39,111 nt of DNA, taken from contig CABQJX010000010.1 of the NCBI GenBank assembly GCA_902464595.1, forward strand, positions 1 to 39,111. The letters run 5' to 3'. Positions within the stretch are counted from its first letter, which is position 1. Every line of letters starts with the position of its first letter. The DNA comes from an uncultured Lachnoclostridium sp. GTDB taxonomy: Bacteria; Bacillota; Clostridia; Lachnospirales; Lachnospiraceae. Positions 30,533-39,111 of this stretch are shown one piece after another. The position numbers and the translations under genes are program-made. The notes beneath the pieces were generated by a model. It was not told the DNA's origin and ran no database searches. It saw only the letters and a program-made list of their open reading frames with translations.

Positions 30533-32344
30533 ATGCCGGGGTTTTCCATGAATGCCAATTTAACCAAGCATAGAAAAAACACAGCCGTCCTGGGACTGAT
30601 CATTGTTTTGGCAATGACGGTTCTTTTGGGGCGGCTCGGTTTTCTTATGCTGTTTTGTTCCGAACATTACGGCTCTATGGCAGAGGATCTTCACCAGAGG
30701 GAGAGGACGATCAAAGCTGCCAGAGGCCGCATTATTGATGCAAATGGAGTGGTGATCGCTGATAACAGGACCGTGTGTACGATCTCGGTCATATACAGCC
30801 AGGTAAAGGATCGGGAGCAGGTGATCCGGGTTCTGTGCGAAGAACTGGATCTGGAGGAGGAACAGGTGCGCAAAAAAGTGGAAAAACGCAGCTCCCGTGA
30901 GATCATTAAAACAAATGTGGATAAGTCCCTTGGGGATAAAATCCGCTCCTATGGCCTGGAGGGGGTGAAGGTAGACGAGGATTACAAGCGGTATTATCCC
31001 TTTGACAGCTTAGCCTCTAAGGTTCTGGGATTTACAGGAGGGGATAACCAGGGGATTATTGGGCTGGAGGTAAAGTATGAGAAGTATTTAAAGGGGGAAA
31101 GCGGGCGCATCCTCACCATGTCTGACGCCAGAGGGGTAGAATTGGAAAATGGGGCGGAGGAACGGCTGGAGCCGGTGGCAGGACGGGATCTTTATATCAG
31201 CTTGGATGTGAATATCCAGGAATATGCCCAGCAGCTGGCGTATCAGACCCTGGAAAAGAAAAATGCAAAAGGGGTGTCTGTGATCGTCATGAATCCCCAG
31301 AATGGGGAGCTGATGGCCATGGTCAATGTACCGGAGTTTAACCTGAATGATCCCTTCACCCTGGGTCAGAATTTAAAGAGCGAAAGCCTTAGAAGGCAGG
31401 CTGAGGAAATGGAAGCCTCCAGGCAGGAAGAAGGGAAGGCACAGCCGTCTGGAACAGGGACGGTCCAGGATCGTCTGAACCGGATGTGGAGGAATGCCTG
31501 CATCAACGATACATATGAACCTGGTTCTACCTTTAAGATCATCACTGCGGCAGCAGGCCTGGAATCAGGGGCAGTGAGCCTTACGGATTCTTTTTCCTGT
31601 CCGGGGTTCCGCATTGTGGAGGACCGGAGGATCCGCTGCCACAAGGCAGGGGGACATGGGACAGAAACCTTTCTTCAAGGGGTTATGAATTCCTGTAATC
31701 CGGTGTTTATCGATGTGGGACAAAGGCTGGGGACAGACCGGTATTACCAGTATTTTACCCAGTTCGGCCTGAAGGAGAAGACCGGCATCGATCTTCCGGG
31801 AGAGGCGGCCACGATCATGCACAAGAAGGAGAATATGGGAGCGGTGGAGCTGGCCACCGTTTCCTTCGGCCAGTCTTTTCAGATCACTCCCATCCAGCTG
31901 ATCACCACAGCCGCTTCTATTGTCAATGGAGGAAACCGGGTCACTCCTCACTTTGGACTGAAAGCAGTGAGCAGGGACAAAACATCGGTTCACCGTTTTG
32001 AGTATCCGGCCGGGGAGCGGATCTTGTCTGAGGAGACCAGCGCTTCTATGCGCTATGTGCTGGAGCAGGTGGTAGCGGAGGGAAGCGGAAAAAAGGCAGC
32101 CCTTGAGGGCTTTCGCATTGGAGGAAAGACTGCCACCTCTGAGAAGCTCCCGCGAAGCCTGAAAAAATATATATCCTCTTTTATCGGCTTTGCCCCAGCG
32201 GAGGATCCAAAGGTAATGGCTCTTATCACCATTGACGAGCCGGAGGGGATCTATTACGGCGGGACCATAGCGGCCCCGGTCATTGGACAGCTTTTTGAGA
32301 ATATCCTTCCATACCTTGGAATTGCAAAAAACGCAAGTAGTTGA
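30533..32344 (+). CDS. Second class B penicillin-binding protein (SpoVD/PBP2 type, no PASTA)
   Basis: A 603-residue transpeptidase, paralogous to the preceding gene. It has an N-terminal anchor (about residues 17-38) and the dimerisation motif TIKAARGRIIDANGVVIADN. The active site consists of S332 in EPGSTFKII, SCN in VMNSCNPVF, and GGKTATSEKLP, where the usual KTG is KTA (A534). It has no PASTA domains, unlike some SpoVD proteins. The start is uncertain: the ATG at 30533 or that at 30548 (five codons later) could be used. A small ATCCATA/TATGGAT hairpin lies at 30506-30524 just before it. It may serve sporulation or growth at the septum. Confidence 0.9.
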   Translation: MPGFSMNANLTKHRKNTAVLGLIIVLAMTVLLGRLGFLMLFCSEHYGSMAEDLHQRERTIKAARGRIIDANGVVIADNRTVCTISVIYSQVKDREQVIRVLCEELDLEEEQVRKKVEKRSSREIIKTNVDKSLGDKIRSYGLEGVKVDEDYKRYYPFDSLASKVLGFTGGDNQGIIGLEVKYEKYLKGESGRILTMSDARGVELENGAEERLEPVAGRDLYISLDVNIQEYAQQLAYQTLEKKNAKGVSVIVMNPQNGELMAMVNVPEFNLNDPFTLGQNLKSESLRRQAEEMEASRQEEGKAQPSGTGTVQDRLNRMWRNACINDTYEPGSTFKIITAAAGLESGAVSLTDSFSCPGFRIVEDRRIRCHKAGGHGTETFLQGVMNSCNPVFIDVGQRLGTDRYYQYFTQFGLKEKTGIDLPGEAATIMHKKENMGAVELATVSFGQSFQITPIQLITTAASIVNGGNRVTPHFGLKAVSRDKTSVHRFEYPAGERILSEETSASMRYVLEQVVAEGSGKKAALEGFRIGGKTATSEKLPRSLKKYISSFIGFAPAEDPKVMALITIDEPEGIYYGGTIAAPVIGQLFENILPYLGIAKNASS

Positions 32345-32369
32345 TTATTCCCTGAAAAAGACGTATACT
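32341..32369 (+). promoter_or_regulatory. Internal promoter candidate ahead of mraY
   Basis: TTGATT (32341-32346), a 17-base spacer and TATACT (32364-32369). It begins within the stop codon of the second PBP gene, in the 89-base gap before mraY, and could boost expression of the precursor genes independently of MraZ. Confidence 0.5.
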
Positions 32370-32433
32370 ATTTACCAAACGGGGCGAAGTGCCTGCAGTA
32401 AATAAGACATACATATGAGATTGAGGTGCCTTT

Positions 32434-33402
32434 ATGATTCATGAAACCATATTAGCGATTATTATTGCCTTTGCCATCAGCGCACTGCTCTGTCCGGTGA
32501 TCATTCCTTTTCTCCACAGGCTGAAATTCGGACAGCAGGTCCGGGACGACGGTCCCCAGACCCACTTGAAAAAGCAGGGGACTCCCACTATGGGAGGTCT
32601 GATTATCCTCAGCAGCATCATTATCACATCCGTGTTTTATATTCCCAGATACCCAAAGATCATTCCTGTCCTGTTTGTAACCGTAGGATTTGGCATTATC
32701 GGGTTTTTGGATGATTATATTAAGATTGTGATGAAACGCTCTGAGGGTTTGAATCCGATCCAGAAGCTGATGGGACAGATCGTCATTACGGGCATCTTTG
32801 CCTGGTATCTGTTAAAGAGCGGGGAAGTGGGAACCGATATGCTGATCCCTTTTACCGGCGGTTTTAGGTCAGGACGTTTTCTGTCCCTTGGGATATTTTT
32901 TGTCCCAGCTTTGTTTTTTATTGTTCTTGGAACAGACAACGGGGTAAACTTTACCGATGGATTAGACGGACTGTGCACCAGTGTGACTATATTGGTAGCC
33001 ACCTTTTTGACCATTGTGGCAGTAGGGGAGGATATGGGGATCAGCCCTATTACCGGCGCGGTTGTGGGAAGCCTTCTCGGCTTTCTCCTTTTTAACGTAT
33101 ATCCGGCCAAAGTATTTATGGGCGACACAGGCTCCCTGGCTCTGGGCGGCTTTGTGGCTGCAGCCAGCTATATGATGCGCCTTCCCCTGTTTATTCCCAT
33201 TATTGGGCTGATCTATCTGGTGGAAGTGCTGTCCGTCATTATCCAGGTGACTTATTTCAAACGGACCGGAGGAAAACGTATCTTTAAAATGGCCCCCATC
33301 CACCATCATTTCGAGCTGTGCGGCTGGTCAGAGACCCGCGTGGTGGCTGTGTTTGCCATTGTAACCGCGATCCTCTGCATGACAGCCTATCTGGGCCTGT
33401 AG
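32434..33402 (+). CDS. mraY: Phospho-N-acetylmuramoyl-pentapeptide transferase MraY
   Basis: A 322-residue integral membrane enzyme that attaches UDP-MurNAc-pentapeptide to undecaprenyl phosphate, forming lipid I. About ten hydrophobic segments are visible. Hallmarks are DDGPQTHLKKQGTPTMGG (about residues 34-51), FLDDYIK with the metal-binding Asp pair, DNGVNFTDGLDGL (about 169-181), VFMGDTGSLALGG and the histidine-rich APIHHHFE loop near the C-terminus. GAGGTG precedes the ATG. Length is usual for the family. Confidence 0.97.
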   Translation: MIHETILAIIIAFAISALLCPVIIPFLHRLKFGQQVRDDGPQTHLKKQGTPTMGGLIILSSIIITSVFYIPRYPKIIPVLFVTVGFGIIGFLDDYIKIVMKRSEGLNPIQKLMGQIVITGIFAWYLLKSGEVGTDMLIPFTGGFRSGRFLSLGIFFVPALFFIVLGTDNGVNFTDGLDGLCTSVTILVATFLTIVAVGEDMGISPITGAVVGSLLGFLLFNVYPAKVFMGDTGSLALGGFVAAASYMMRLPLFIPIIGLIYLVEVLSVIIQVTYFKRTGGKRIFKMAPIHHHFELCGWSETRVVAVFAIVTAILCMTAYLGL

Positions 33403-33448
33403 CAGGAAAATGGACGTGGGCCAAACAACGAAAGGAGGCAGTTGACAG

Positions 33449-34810
33449 ATGAACCAAAGCCAGAGAGTGTTAGTGGCCGGAGCCGGGGTCAGCGGGATCG
33501 CTGCAGCGAAGCTGATCCTTGACCGGGGCGGCGAGGTTGTGCTTTACGACAGCAATGCAGCCCTGCCTGAGGAAGAAATAAAGGAAAAGTTTGACAAATC
33601 TGCAAAGAAGGTCACCGTCGTTCTAGGAGAATTAAAGAGGTCGGATCTTCTGGGAGTGGAGCTTTGCATCATCAGTCCCGGCATCCCTCTCACCAGCCCC
33701 TTTGTGGCGGTGGTGGATGATGCCAAGATCCCTATTTTAGGGGAGATTGAGCTGGCTTACCAGTGCGGGCTGGGACAGCTGGCAGCCATTACGGGGACCA
33801 ATGGGAAGACGACCACAACCGCCCTCACCGGTGCTCTTTTAAGGACACGGTATGAGGAAACCTTTGTGGTGGGAAACATTGGGGAACCGTATACGGCCAA
33901 GGCTCTGGAAATGACGGAGCAGTCTATGACGGTGGCTGAAATATCCAGCTTCCAGCTTGAGACGATCATGGATTTTAAGCCCCATGTCAGTGCGATCTTA
34001 AATATTACCCCCGACCATCTGGACCGTCACGGAACCATGGAAAATTATATCCGCACCAAGGAGTGTATCACCCTCAATCAGACAGAGGAGGATATAGTGG
34101 TATTAAACTACGATGATCCGGTGCTGAGGGAGTTTGGCCAGGAGCCTGAGTTAAGACCAAGGGTGGTATGGTTTTCCAGCAGGGAAACCCTGAAAGAAGG
34201 TTTTTTCCTGGAGGGCGACGAGATCGTCTGCCAGAGGGAGGGCCGCCGGATTCAGCTGGTGAATGTCCATGACCTTAAACTTTTGGGACGGCATAACTAT
34301 GAAAATGTTATGGCTGCCTGCGCCATTGCCATGGAGTTTCAGGTGCCTGCAGAGCAGATCACCCGGGTGTTAAAGGAATTTCAGCCAGTGGAGCACAGGA
34401 TCGAGTTTGTGCGGGAGAGGACGGGAGTCCGTTATTATAATGATTCCAAGGGAACCAACCCGGATGCTGCGATCCAGGCCCTTCGCGCTATGCCCGGGCC
34501 GACCCTTCTCATTGCCGGCGGATATGACAAAAACGGCCAGTATGACGCATGGGCCAGGGAGTTTGCCGGAAAGGTGAAGTATCTGGTGCTCATCGGACAG
34601 ACAAGGGATAAGATCGCAGAGTGTGCCAAAAAGCATGGTTTTACAGAGATTATGTACGCGGAGGATCTGCAGGAGGCGGTGCAGGTCTGCGCAGTTTATG
34701 CGGACAGCGGAGACTATGTGCTTTTGAGCCCAGCCTGCGCCAGCTGGGGGATGTTTCAAAATTTTGAGGAGCGTGGGCGCGTGTTTAAGGAATGTGTCAT
34801 GGCTCTGTAG
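33449..34810 (+). CDS. murD: UDP-N-acetylmuramoylalanine-D-glutamate ligase MurD
   Basis: A 453-residue cytosolic ATP-dependent ligase that adds D-Glu to UDP-MurNAc-L-Ala. The N-terminal Rossmann-like domain starts RVLVAGAGVSGIAAAKLIL. The ATP-binding loop ITGTNGKTTTTALTG lies at about residues 113-127. The substrate and metal-binding NITPDHLDRH and the C-terminal domain motifs VEHRIEFV and YNDSKGTNPDA are intact. A good AAAGGAGG lies ten bases ahead of the ATG. MurE and MurF, which continue the pathway, are not in this cluster. Confidence 0.97.
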   Translation: MNQSQRVLVAGAGVSGIAAAKLILDRGGEVVLYDSNAALPEEEIKEKFDKSAKKVTVVLGELKRSDLLGVELCIISPGIPLTSPFVAVVDDAKIPILGEIELAYQCGLGQLAAITGTNGKTTTTALTGALLRTRYEETFVVGNIGEPYTAKALEMTEQSMTVAEISSFQLETIMDFKPHVSAILNITPDHLDRHGTMENYIRTKECITLNQTEEDIVVLNYDDPVLREFGQEPELRPRVVWFSSRETLKEGFFLEGDEIVCQREGRRIQLVNVHDLKLLGRHNYENVMAACAIAMEFQVPAEQITRVLKEFQPVEHRIEFVRERTGVRYYNDSKGTNPDAAIQALRAMPGPTLLIAGGYDKNGQYDAWAREFAGKVKYLVLIGQTRDKIAECAKKHGFTEIMYAEDLQEAVQVCAVYADSGDYVLLSPACASWGMFQNFEERGRVFKECVMAL

Positions 34811-34823
34811 GAGGTAAATGCGT

Positions 34824-35990
34824 ATGGCGGGAAAGGCGCAGCCTATGCCCCAAAAGAAAAAGAAGGCAAAGCGTTTTTATGATTACAGCCTTCTGTTTTG
34901 CATCATTTTTCTTACGGCTTTTGGGCTGGTAATGATCTACAGCGCCAGCTCCTATTCTGCCCAGCTAAATGATGCCTACAAGGGAAACAGCGCCTATTTC
35001 ATGCAGAGACAGGCGGGAATTGCTGCTGTAGGTTTTGTGGGAATGCTGATCGTTTCCAAAATGGATTATCATATATTTGCACGTTTTTCTGTGGCGGCCT
35101 ATGTTCTTTCCTATGTTCTCATGATTGCCGTAAGCTTTATTGGCCGTGAGGTAAATGGTAAGCGCCGCTGGCTGGCTTTAGGGCCTCTCAGCTTCCAGCC
35201 AACGGAGTTTGTGAAAATTTCACTGATCGTGCTTCTGGCGGCAGTGATCACAACCTTAGGGCCAAAGATCAATAAGTGGTCCAATATGGGGCTGATCGTG
35301 GGTCTGACCCTTCCGATCGCAGGATTGGTTACGATGAATAACTTGAGCTCTGGTATTATCATCTGCGGGATCGCCTTTGTCATGCTTTTTGTAGCCTGTA
35401 AGGTGAAATGGCCTTTCTTCGGCATCGGGGCAGTGGGACTTACGACCCTCATGTTTGCGGGGCCCATCGGAAAGGTTTTGATGAACATCGGCCTTCTGGC
35501 CCCTTACCAGTACCGCCGTATTGAGGCCTGGCTGAATCCGGAATCTGACCCTACGGATAAAGGCTTTCAGATCCTCCAGGGACTCTATGCCATTGGCTCC
35601 GGCGGGCTGACAGGCAAGGGATTGGGAGAGAGTATCCAGAAGCTGGGATTTTTGCCGGAGTCCCAGAATGATATGATCTTTGCGATCATCTGTGAGGAAT
35701 TGGGATTTTTTGGAGCAGTATCCATTATTTTGATCTTTCTTTTTTTGATCTATCGCTGTATGCTTATTGCAAACAATGCGCCGGATCTGTTCGGCGCGCT
35801 TTTGGCAGTAGGAGTTATGGGACATATTGCGATCCAGGTGATCCTGAATATTGCGGTGGTAACGAATACCATTCCCAATACAGGGATCACCCTCCCCTTT
35901 ATCAGCTACGGAGGAACATCGGTGCTGTTCCTTCTGGCAGAGATGGGGATCGTCCTCAGCGTTTCCAACCAGATCCGAATGGAAAAGTAA
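34824..35990 (+). CDS. ftsW: SEDS family lipid II polymerase FtsW/SpoVE
   Basis: A 388-residue membrane glycosyltransferase that polymerises lipid II together with a class B PBP. Ten hydrophobic helices are visible. Family features are LVMIYSASSYSA near the start, GKRRWLALGPLSFQPTEFVKI (about residues 114-134) and, near the end, NTIPNTGITLPFISYGGTS. Two ATGs compete (34818 and 34824); GGAGG is nine bases before the second, which is the better spacing. The two neighbouring PBPs are its likely partners. Whether it acts in vegetative division or in spore formation cannot be decided from sequence. Confidence 0.95.
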   Translation: MAGKAQPMPQKKKKAKRFYDYSLLFCIIFLTAFGLVMIYSASSYSAQLNDAYKGNSAYFMQRQAGIAAVGFVGMLIVSKMDYHIFARFSVAAYVLSYVLMIAVSFIGREVNGKRRWLALGPLSFQPTEFVKISLIVLLAAVITTLGPKINKWSNMGLIVGLTLPIAGLVTMNNLSSGIIICGIAFVMLFVACKVKWPFFGIGAVGLTTLMFAGPIGKVLMNIGLLAPYQYRRIEAWLNPESDPTDKGFQILQGLYAIGSGGLTGKGLGESIQKLGFLPESQNDMIFAIICEELGFFGAVSIILIFLFLIYRCMLIANNAPDLFGALLAVGVMGHIAIQVILNIAVVTNTIPNTGITLPFISYGGTSVLFLLAEMGIVLSVSNQIRMEK

Positions 35991-36078
35991 GAAGACATGC
36001 ACAGAGGGGCACGTTCTGGCATATGCTTTAACAGAAGGGTGTTTTCTGCAGAAGGCATACATACCAGGAGGTGTCCCA

Positions 36079-37404
36079 TTGTCTGTCATTCAGGTTCGCG
36101 GCCTTAAAACGCTAAAAGGGGAATTGACCATACAAGGTTCTAAAAATGCAGTGCTGCCAATGCTGGCGGCAGCTTTTCTCCACAGGGGAGTTACGGTTTT
36201 GCGCAACGTGCCCCGCATCCGGGATGCAGCATATATGACAGAGATACTGGAAAGCCTGGACTGCCGCTGCCGCTGGCAGGAGGGGGAGCTCACAGTGGAT
36301 GCAAAGGAGGCAGGAGGAAATCAGATCCCCGAATATTATGTCACATCTATGCGCTCATCGGTCTTGTTTTTAAGCGCTCTTTTGGGAAGGACGGGAGAGG
36401 GGATCAGCTCTTATCCGGGAGGCTGCCTGATCGGGGCCAGACCGATCGATCTGCACCTAAAGGTGTTAAAAGCCTTTGGGGGACAGGTGGAGGAGACAGA
36501 AGGAAAGCTTCATGTTTTCTGTAAAGAGAGAAGAGGGCTTGTGGGGGCGGATATTGATCTTCCTTATCCAAGTGTGGGAGCAACGGAGCAGGCGATCATT
36601 GCGGCTGTGGCAGCCCGGGGAGACACCAGGATCCGGGGGGCGGCCAGGGAGCCGGAGATCCTTCAGCTGTGTACCTTCCTTAATAATATGGGTGCTTCCA
36701 TTGAAGGAGGCGGGGAAAGCTGCCTTAAGATACAGGGAGGAAGGAAACTTCATGACAGCTGTTATGAGGTGGAGGGGGATCGGATCGTAGCAGGAACCTA
36801 TGGTGCGGCAGCGGCAGCTGCGGGAGGGGAGATCCTCCTTCGGGGAATTGATCCCGGAATCTTGGAGGAGCCTTTAAAAGCCCTGAGGCAGGCCGGTGTG
36901 TTTGTGAGGGAGGATCCCAGGGGAAAACAGATTTTGTTAAAGGCCAGCGGCCGTCCCCGTCCCCTGAAGCTTGAAACCGGCCCATATCCTGCCTTTCCCA
37001 CAGATCTCCAATCTCCTTTTATGGCATTTTTGTCCGCAGGGCAGGGAGAGAGCATGATCCGGGAGAAGGTTTTTGAGGGACGTTTCCGGGCAGCCCTGGA
37101 GCTTCAGAAAATGGGGGCAGAGATCCGGATCGAGGGACAGACTGCATGGATCCAGGGCCATTATCCTTTAAAGGGAGCGGAGGCTGCCGCCTGCGACCTG
37201 CGGGGAGGAGCGGCTCTCATTGCGGCGGCCCTGGCAGCGGAAGGGATCAGCGAGATAAGCGGATGCCGCCATATTGAGCGGGGATATGAGGATATATGCA
37301 GGGATCTGCAGCTTTTGGGGGCGGATGCAAAATGGACGAAAAGGCAGGAACCGTTTTTGGCAGAGCAGGCGCAGGAATATGAAAATTGCAGCAGAAAAGG
37401 ATAA
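36079..37404 (+). CDS. murA: UDP-N-acetylglucosamine 1-carboxyvinyltransferase MurA
   Basis: A 441-residue enzyme that transfers enolpyruvate from PEP to UDP-GlcNAc, the first committed step of peptidoglycan synthesis. It has two inside-out barrel domains. Near the N-terminus is GSKNAVLPMLAA, with the Lys-Asn pair that contacts substrate. The catalytic loop is YPGGCLIGARPIDLH, with Cys116, the residue alkylated by fosfomycin in the family; the Asp seen in resistant enzymes is not present. The start is TTG, chosen from the strong AGGAGG seven bases upstream and the family N-terminus. Its place between ftsW and ftsQ is one often filled by murG in other species. Confidence 0.95.
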   Translation: MSVIQVRGLKTLKGELTIQGSKNAVLPMLAAAFLHRGVTVLRNVPRIRDAAYMTEILESLDCRCRWQEGELTVDAKEAGGNQIPEYYVTSMRSSVLFLSALLGRTGEGISSYPGGCLIGARPIDLHLKVLKAFGGQVEETEGKLHVFCKERRGLVGADIDLPYPSVGATEQAIIAAVAARGDTRIRGAAREPEILQLCTFLNNMGASIEGGGESCLKIQGGRKLHDSCYEVEGDRIVAGTYGAAAAAAGGEILLRGIDPGILEEPLKALRQAGVFVREDPRGKQILLKASGRPRPLKLETGPYPAFPTDLQSPFMAFLSAGQGESMIREKVFEGRFRAALELQKMGAEIRIEGQTAWIQGHYPLKGAEAAACDLRGGAALIAAALAAEGISEISGCRHIERGYEDICRDLQLLGADAKWTKRQEPFLAEQAQEYENCSRKG

Positions 37405-37416
37405 TAAGGTACGGGA

Positions 37417-38154
37417 ATGAGAGAGAACGACAGAAAACAGCATTTAGGAGCAGGGATCGCCCTGGCAGCCGTATTGTTGGCAGCGATCCTGCTCCTGTCC
37501 ATACAGATCCGGGATGTGACTGTCACAGGGAGCCAGCACTACTCACAGGAGCAGATCCGGGAGCTTTTATTTTCTGGCCAGTGGGAGCGCAATTCAGCCT
37601 GGGCGTATATGTCCGATCGGTTCCATCTGCGCCCTCACCGCCAGATCCCTTTTGTGGAGGACTACAAGCTGGTGTTCCACAGTCCCTTCCATGTGGAGGT
37701 CATTGTCTATGAGAAAAGCATTGTAGGCTATGTGTCTTATATGAGCAGTTATATGTACTTTGACAAAGACGGGATCGTGGTGGAGAGTTCCGGAAGCCAG
37801 CTTTCCGGGGTTCCGTGGATCACCGGGCTGGAGTTTGGGCAGATCGTGCTGCACCGTCCCCTTCCCGTATCGGACAAGCGGATCTTTGAGGAGATTTTGA
37901 ATCTGACCCAGCAGCTTTCCCTTTATGACATCCAGGTAGACCGGATCCGCTATGATCCCCATGGACAGGCCTCCCTTTTTATTGGAAAAATGGAGGTTTC
38001 CATGGGAGACAGCCGTGATATAGATGGGAAAATATCTATTTTAAGCGACATTCTCCGTTCTCAGCCTCAGCTGGCAGATATAGATGGGATCATGAAGCTG
38101 GACGACTATTCGGAGACTACGAGCGGAGGGGGGATTACCTTTAAAAGGCGGTAA
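37417..38154 (+). CDS. ftsQ: Cell division protein FtsQ/DivIB
   Basis: A 245-residue bitopic protein. It has a short basic N-terminus, a membrane helix at about residues 11-27 (AGIALAAVLLAAILLLS), then a POTRA domain beginning IRDVTVTGSQHYSQEQIREL. The beta domain follows (YKLVFHSPFHVEVIVYEKSIVGYV; FDKDGIVVESS; VPWITGL). It binds FtsL and the division PBP at the septum. It begins 12 bases after murA, with a weak SD-like AAGG. FtsA, which often separates ftsQ and ftsZ, is absent, and a 224-base gap follows. Confidence 0.92.
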   Translation: MRENDRKQHLGAGIALAAVLLAAILLLSIQIRDVTVTGSQHYSQEQIRELLFSGQWERNSAWAYMSDRFHLRPHRQIPFVEDYKLVFHSPFHVEVIVYEKSIVGYVSYMSSYMYFDKDGIVVESSGSQLSGVPWITGLEFGQIVLHRPLPVSDKRIFEEILNLTQQLSLYDIQVDRIRYDPHGQASLFIGKMEVSMGDSRDIDGKISILSDILRSQPQLADIDGIMKLDDYSETTSGGGITFKRR

Positions 38155-38252
38155 TACAGACCAGCCAGGCAGAACATTTTGAGCTTGCGGAGGATTCACG
38201 AGGATTTCCAGCTATCGTCCGAAAAAATACAAAAACTCAAGTGAAAATAGGC

Positions 38253-38281
38253 TTGAAATTTTCAACAAAATCTCTTATAGT
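38253..38281 (+). promoter_or_regulatory. sigma-A promoter for ftsZ
   Basis: TTGAAA (38253-38258), exactly 17 bases, and TATAGT (38276-38281). A second possible extended -10 (TGATATAGT) lies at 38311-38319. The leader from about 38290 to 38378 contains no clear terminator. The gap 38155-38378 otherwise shows no coding potential. ftsZ can thus be expressed apart from the main cluster. Confidence 0.75.
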
Positions 38282-38378
38282 ATTAGTTAGACCAGAAATC
38301 AATGAGAATTTGATATAGTAAGATCAATGGAATACATGGATTTAAGAGGCAGTCAGGGAATATAAGGAGGATACAATC

Positions 38379-39111
38379 TTGATAGAGATTAATATAAACG
38401 AGTCAGAGAATGCCGCTCGGATCATTGTGGTGGGCGTAGGCGGAGCCGGAAACAATGCGGTAAACCGTATGATCGACGAGAACATTGCAGGGGTGGAGTT
38501 TATCGGGATCAATACAGATAAACAGGCCCTTCAGTTCTGTAAGGCTCCTACCGCTATGCAGATCGGTGAGAAGCTGACCAAGGGACTGGGTGCAGGAGCC
38601 AGGCCGGAGGTGGGAGAGAAGGCCGCAGAGGAGAGCTCTGAGGAGATTTCCCAGGCATTAAAGGGCGCGGATATGGTGTTCGTTACCTGTGGTATGGGAG
38701 GCGGTACAGGTACAGGAGCCGCTCCGGTGGTTGCAAAGATCGCTAAAGATATGGGGATCCTGACCGTAGGTGTAGTGACAAAGCCCTTCCGTTTTGAGGC
38801 AAAGGCCCGCATGAGCAATGCTTTGGCGGGAATTGAACATTTAAAGAACAGCGTGGATACTCTGATCGTGATCCCTAACGACCGTCTGCTTGAGATCGTA
38901 GACCGCCGCACCACAATGCCTGATGCGTTAAAGAAGGCAGATGAGGTGCTCCAGCAGGCAGTTCAGGGAATCACAGATCTGATCAATGTACCTGGACTGA
39001 TCAATCTGGACTTTGCAGATGTCCAGACGGTTATGATCGACAAGGGTATCGCCCATATCGGTATCGGAAAGGCAAAGGGAGACGATAAGGCCATCGAGGC
39101 AGTGAAGCAGG
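38379..39111 (+). CDS. ftsZ: Cell division GTPase FtsZ (partial)
   Basis: The first 244 codons of FtsZ, the tubulin-like GTPase that forms the division ring; the gene continues past the right window edge. The start is TTG with AGGAGG eight bases upstream, giving MIEININESENAARIIVVGV, which fits the family. The GTP-binding elements are complete: GGAGNNAVNRM (about residues 21-31), the tubulin signature GGGTGTGAAPV (about 107-117), VVTKPFRFE and the NLDFADVQTVM region that contributes to the catalytic T7 loop. The C-terminal tail that would bind partner proteins is outside the window. Confidence 0.97.
   Translation, partial: MIEININESENAARIIVVGVGGAGNNAVNRMIDENIAGVEFIGINTDKQALQFCKAPTAMQIGEKLTKGLGAGARPEVGEKAAEESSEEISQALKGADMVFVTCGMGGGTGTGAAPVVAKIAKDMGILTVGVVTKPFRFEAKARMSNALAGIEHLKNSVDTLIVIPNDRLLEIVDRRTTMPDALKKADEVLQQAVQGITDLINVPGLINLDFADVQTVMIDKGIAHIGIGKAKGDDKAIEAVKQ

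Noticed and set aside
35256..36089. 277-residue minus-strand frame opposite ftsW
   Set aside because: It is a shadow of ftsW in the antisense direction. The FtsW translation is unambiguous.

Overview
The window looks like chromosomal DNA from an anaerobic, Gram-positive member of Clostridia, most likely Lachnospiraceae. The signs are strong AGGAGG-type ribosome binding sites, TTG and GTG starts, sigma-A type promoters, a short ThiC, a membrane pyrophosphatase, lipoproteins with low-complexity linkers, and a division and cell-wall (dcw) cluster with two tandem class B penicillin-binding proteins. This assignment is inferred from gene content and style; no 16S or database match was available. 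No tRNA, rRNA, insertion sequence or CRISPR array was found.

Layout. (1) 1-1950, minus strand: a TRAP transporter dctP-dctQ-dctM, with dctM cut by the window edge and an AT-rich operator-like region upstream. (2) 2236-3836: a promoter, a TPP riboswitch, an attenuator and a lone thiC. (3) 3893-5007: a TetR regulator overlapping an unrecognised 162-aa gene. (4) 5251-9846: hppA on the minus strand, then isoaspartyl dipeptidase and an SpoU/TrmH RNA methyltransferase. (5) 9846-21815: a LysR regulator divergent from a carbohydrate locus. This holds a stub of a GH28 gene, a peptide/oligosaccharide-type ABC transporter (two permeases, one polypeptide with two ATPase domains, a lipoprotein binding protein), a mannonate-dehydratase-like enzyme, an alginate-lyase-family protein and a GH31 glycosidase. 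(6) 21846-25443: response regulator, sensor kinase and a lipoprotein, converging on an ArsR-type regulator. (7) 25959-39111: the dcw cluster mraZ-rsmH-ftsL-pbp-pbp-mraY-murD-ftsW-murA-ftsQ-ftsZ, with ftsZ cut by the window edge.

How the parts work together. The locus in (5) is best read as uptake of an acidic oligosaccharide by a Dpp/Opp-type ABC importer. The lyase-like protein and GH31 enzyme have no signal peptide and would cleave it in the cytoplasm, and a uronate-type sugar acid would pass through the UxuA-like enzyme. The substrate cannot be read from the sequence. The dcw cluster makes lipid-linked peptidoglycan precursors (MraY, MurD, MurA) and the division machinery (FtsL, FtsQ, FtsW, PBPs, FtsZ). 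It begins with a clear sigma-A promoter followed by five TGG motifs at about 10-bp spacing, which fits autoregulation by MraZ.

Two things stand out beyond ordinary annotation. Several intergenic gaps hold short tandem repeats with different units (11, 12, 12, 18, 19 and 25 bp) just upstream of start codons; one carries a start codon and an SD-like sequence in every copy. The carbohydrate operon also opens with the broken N-terminus of a pectin-type GH28 enzyme.
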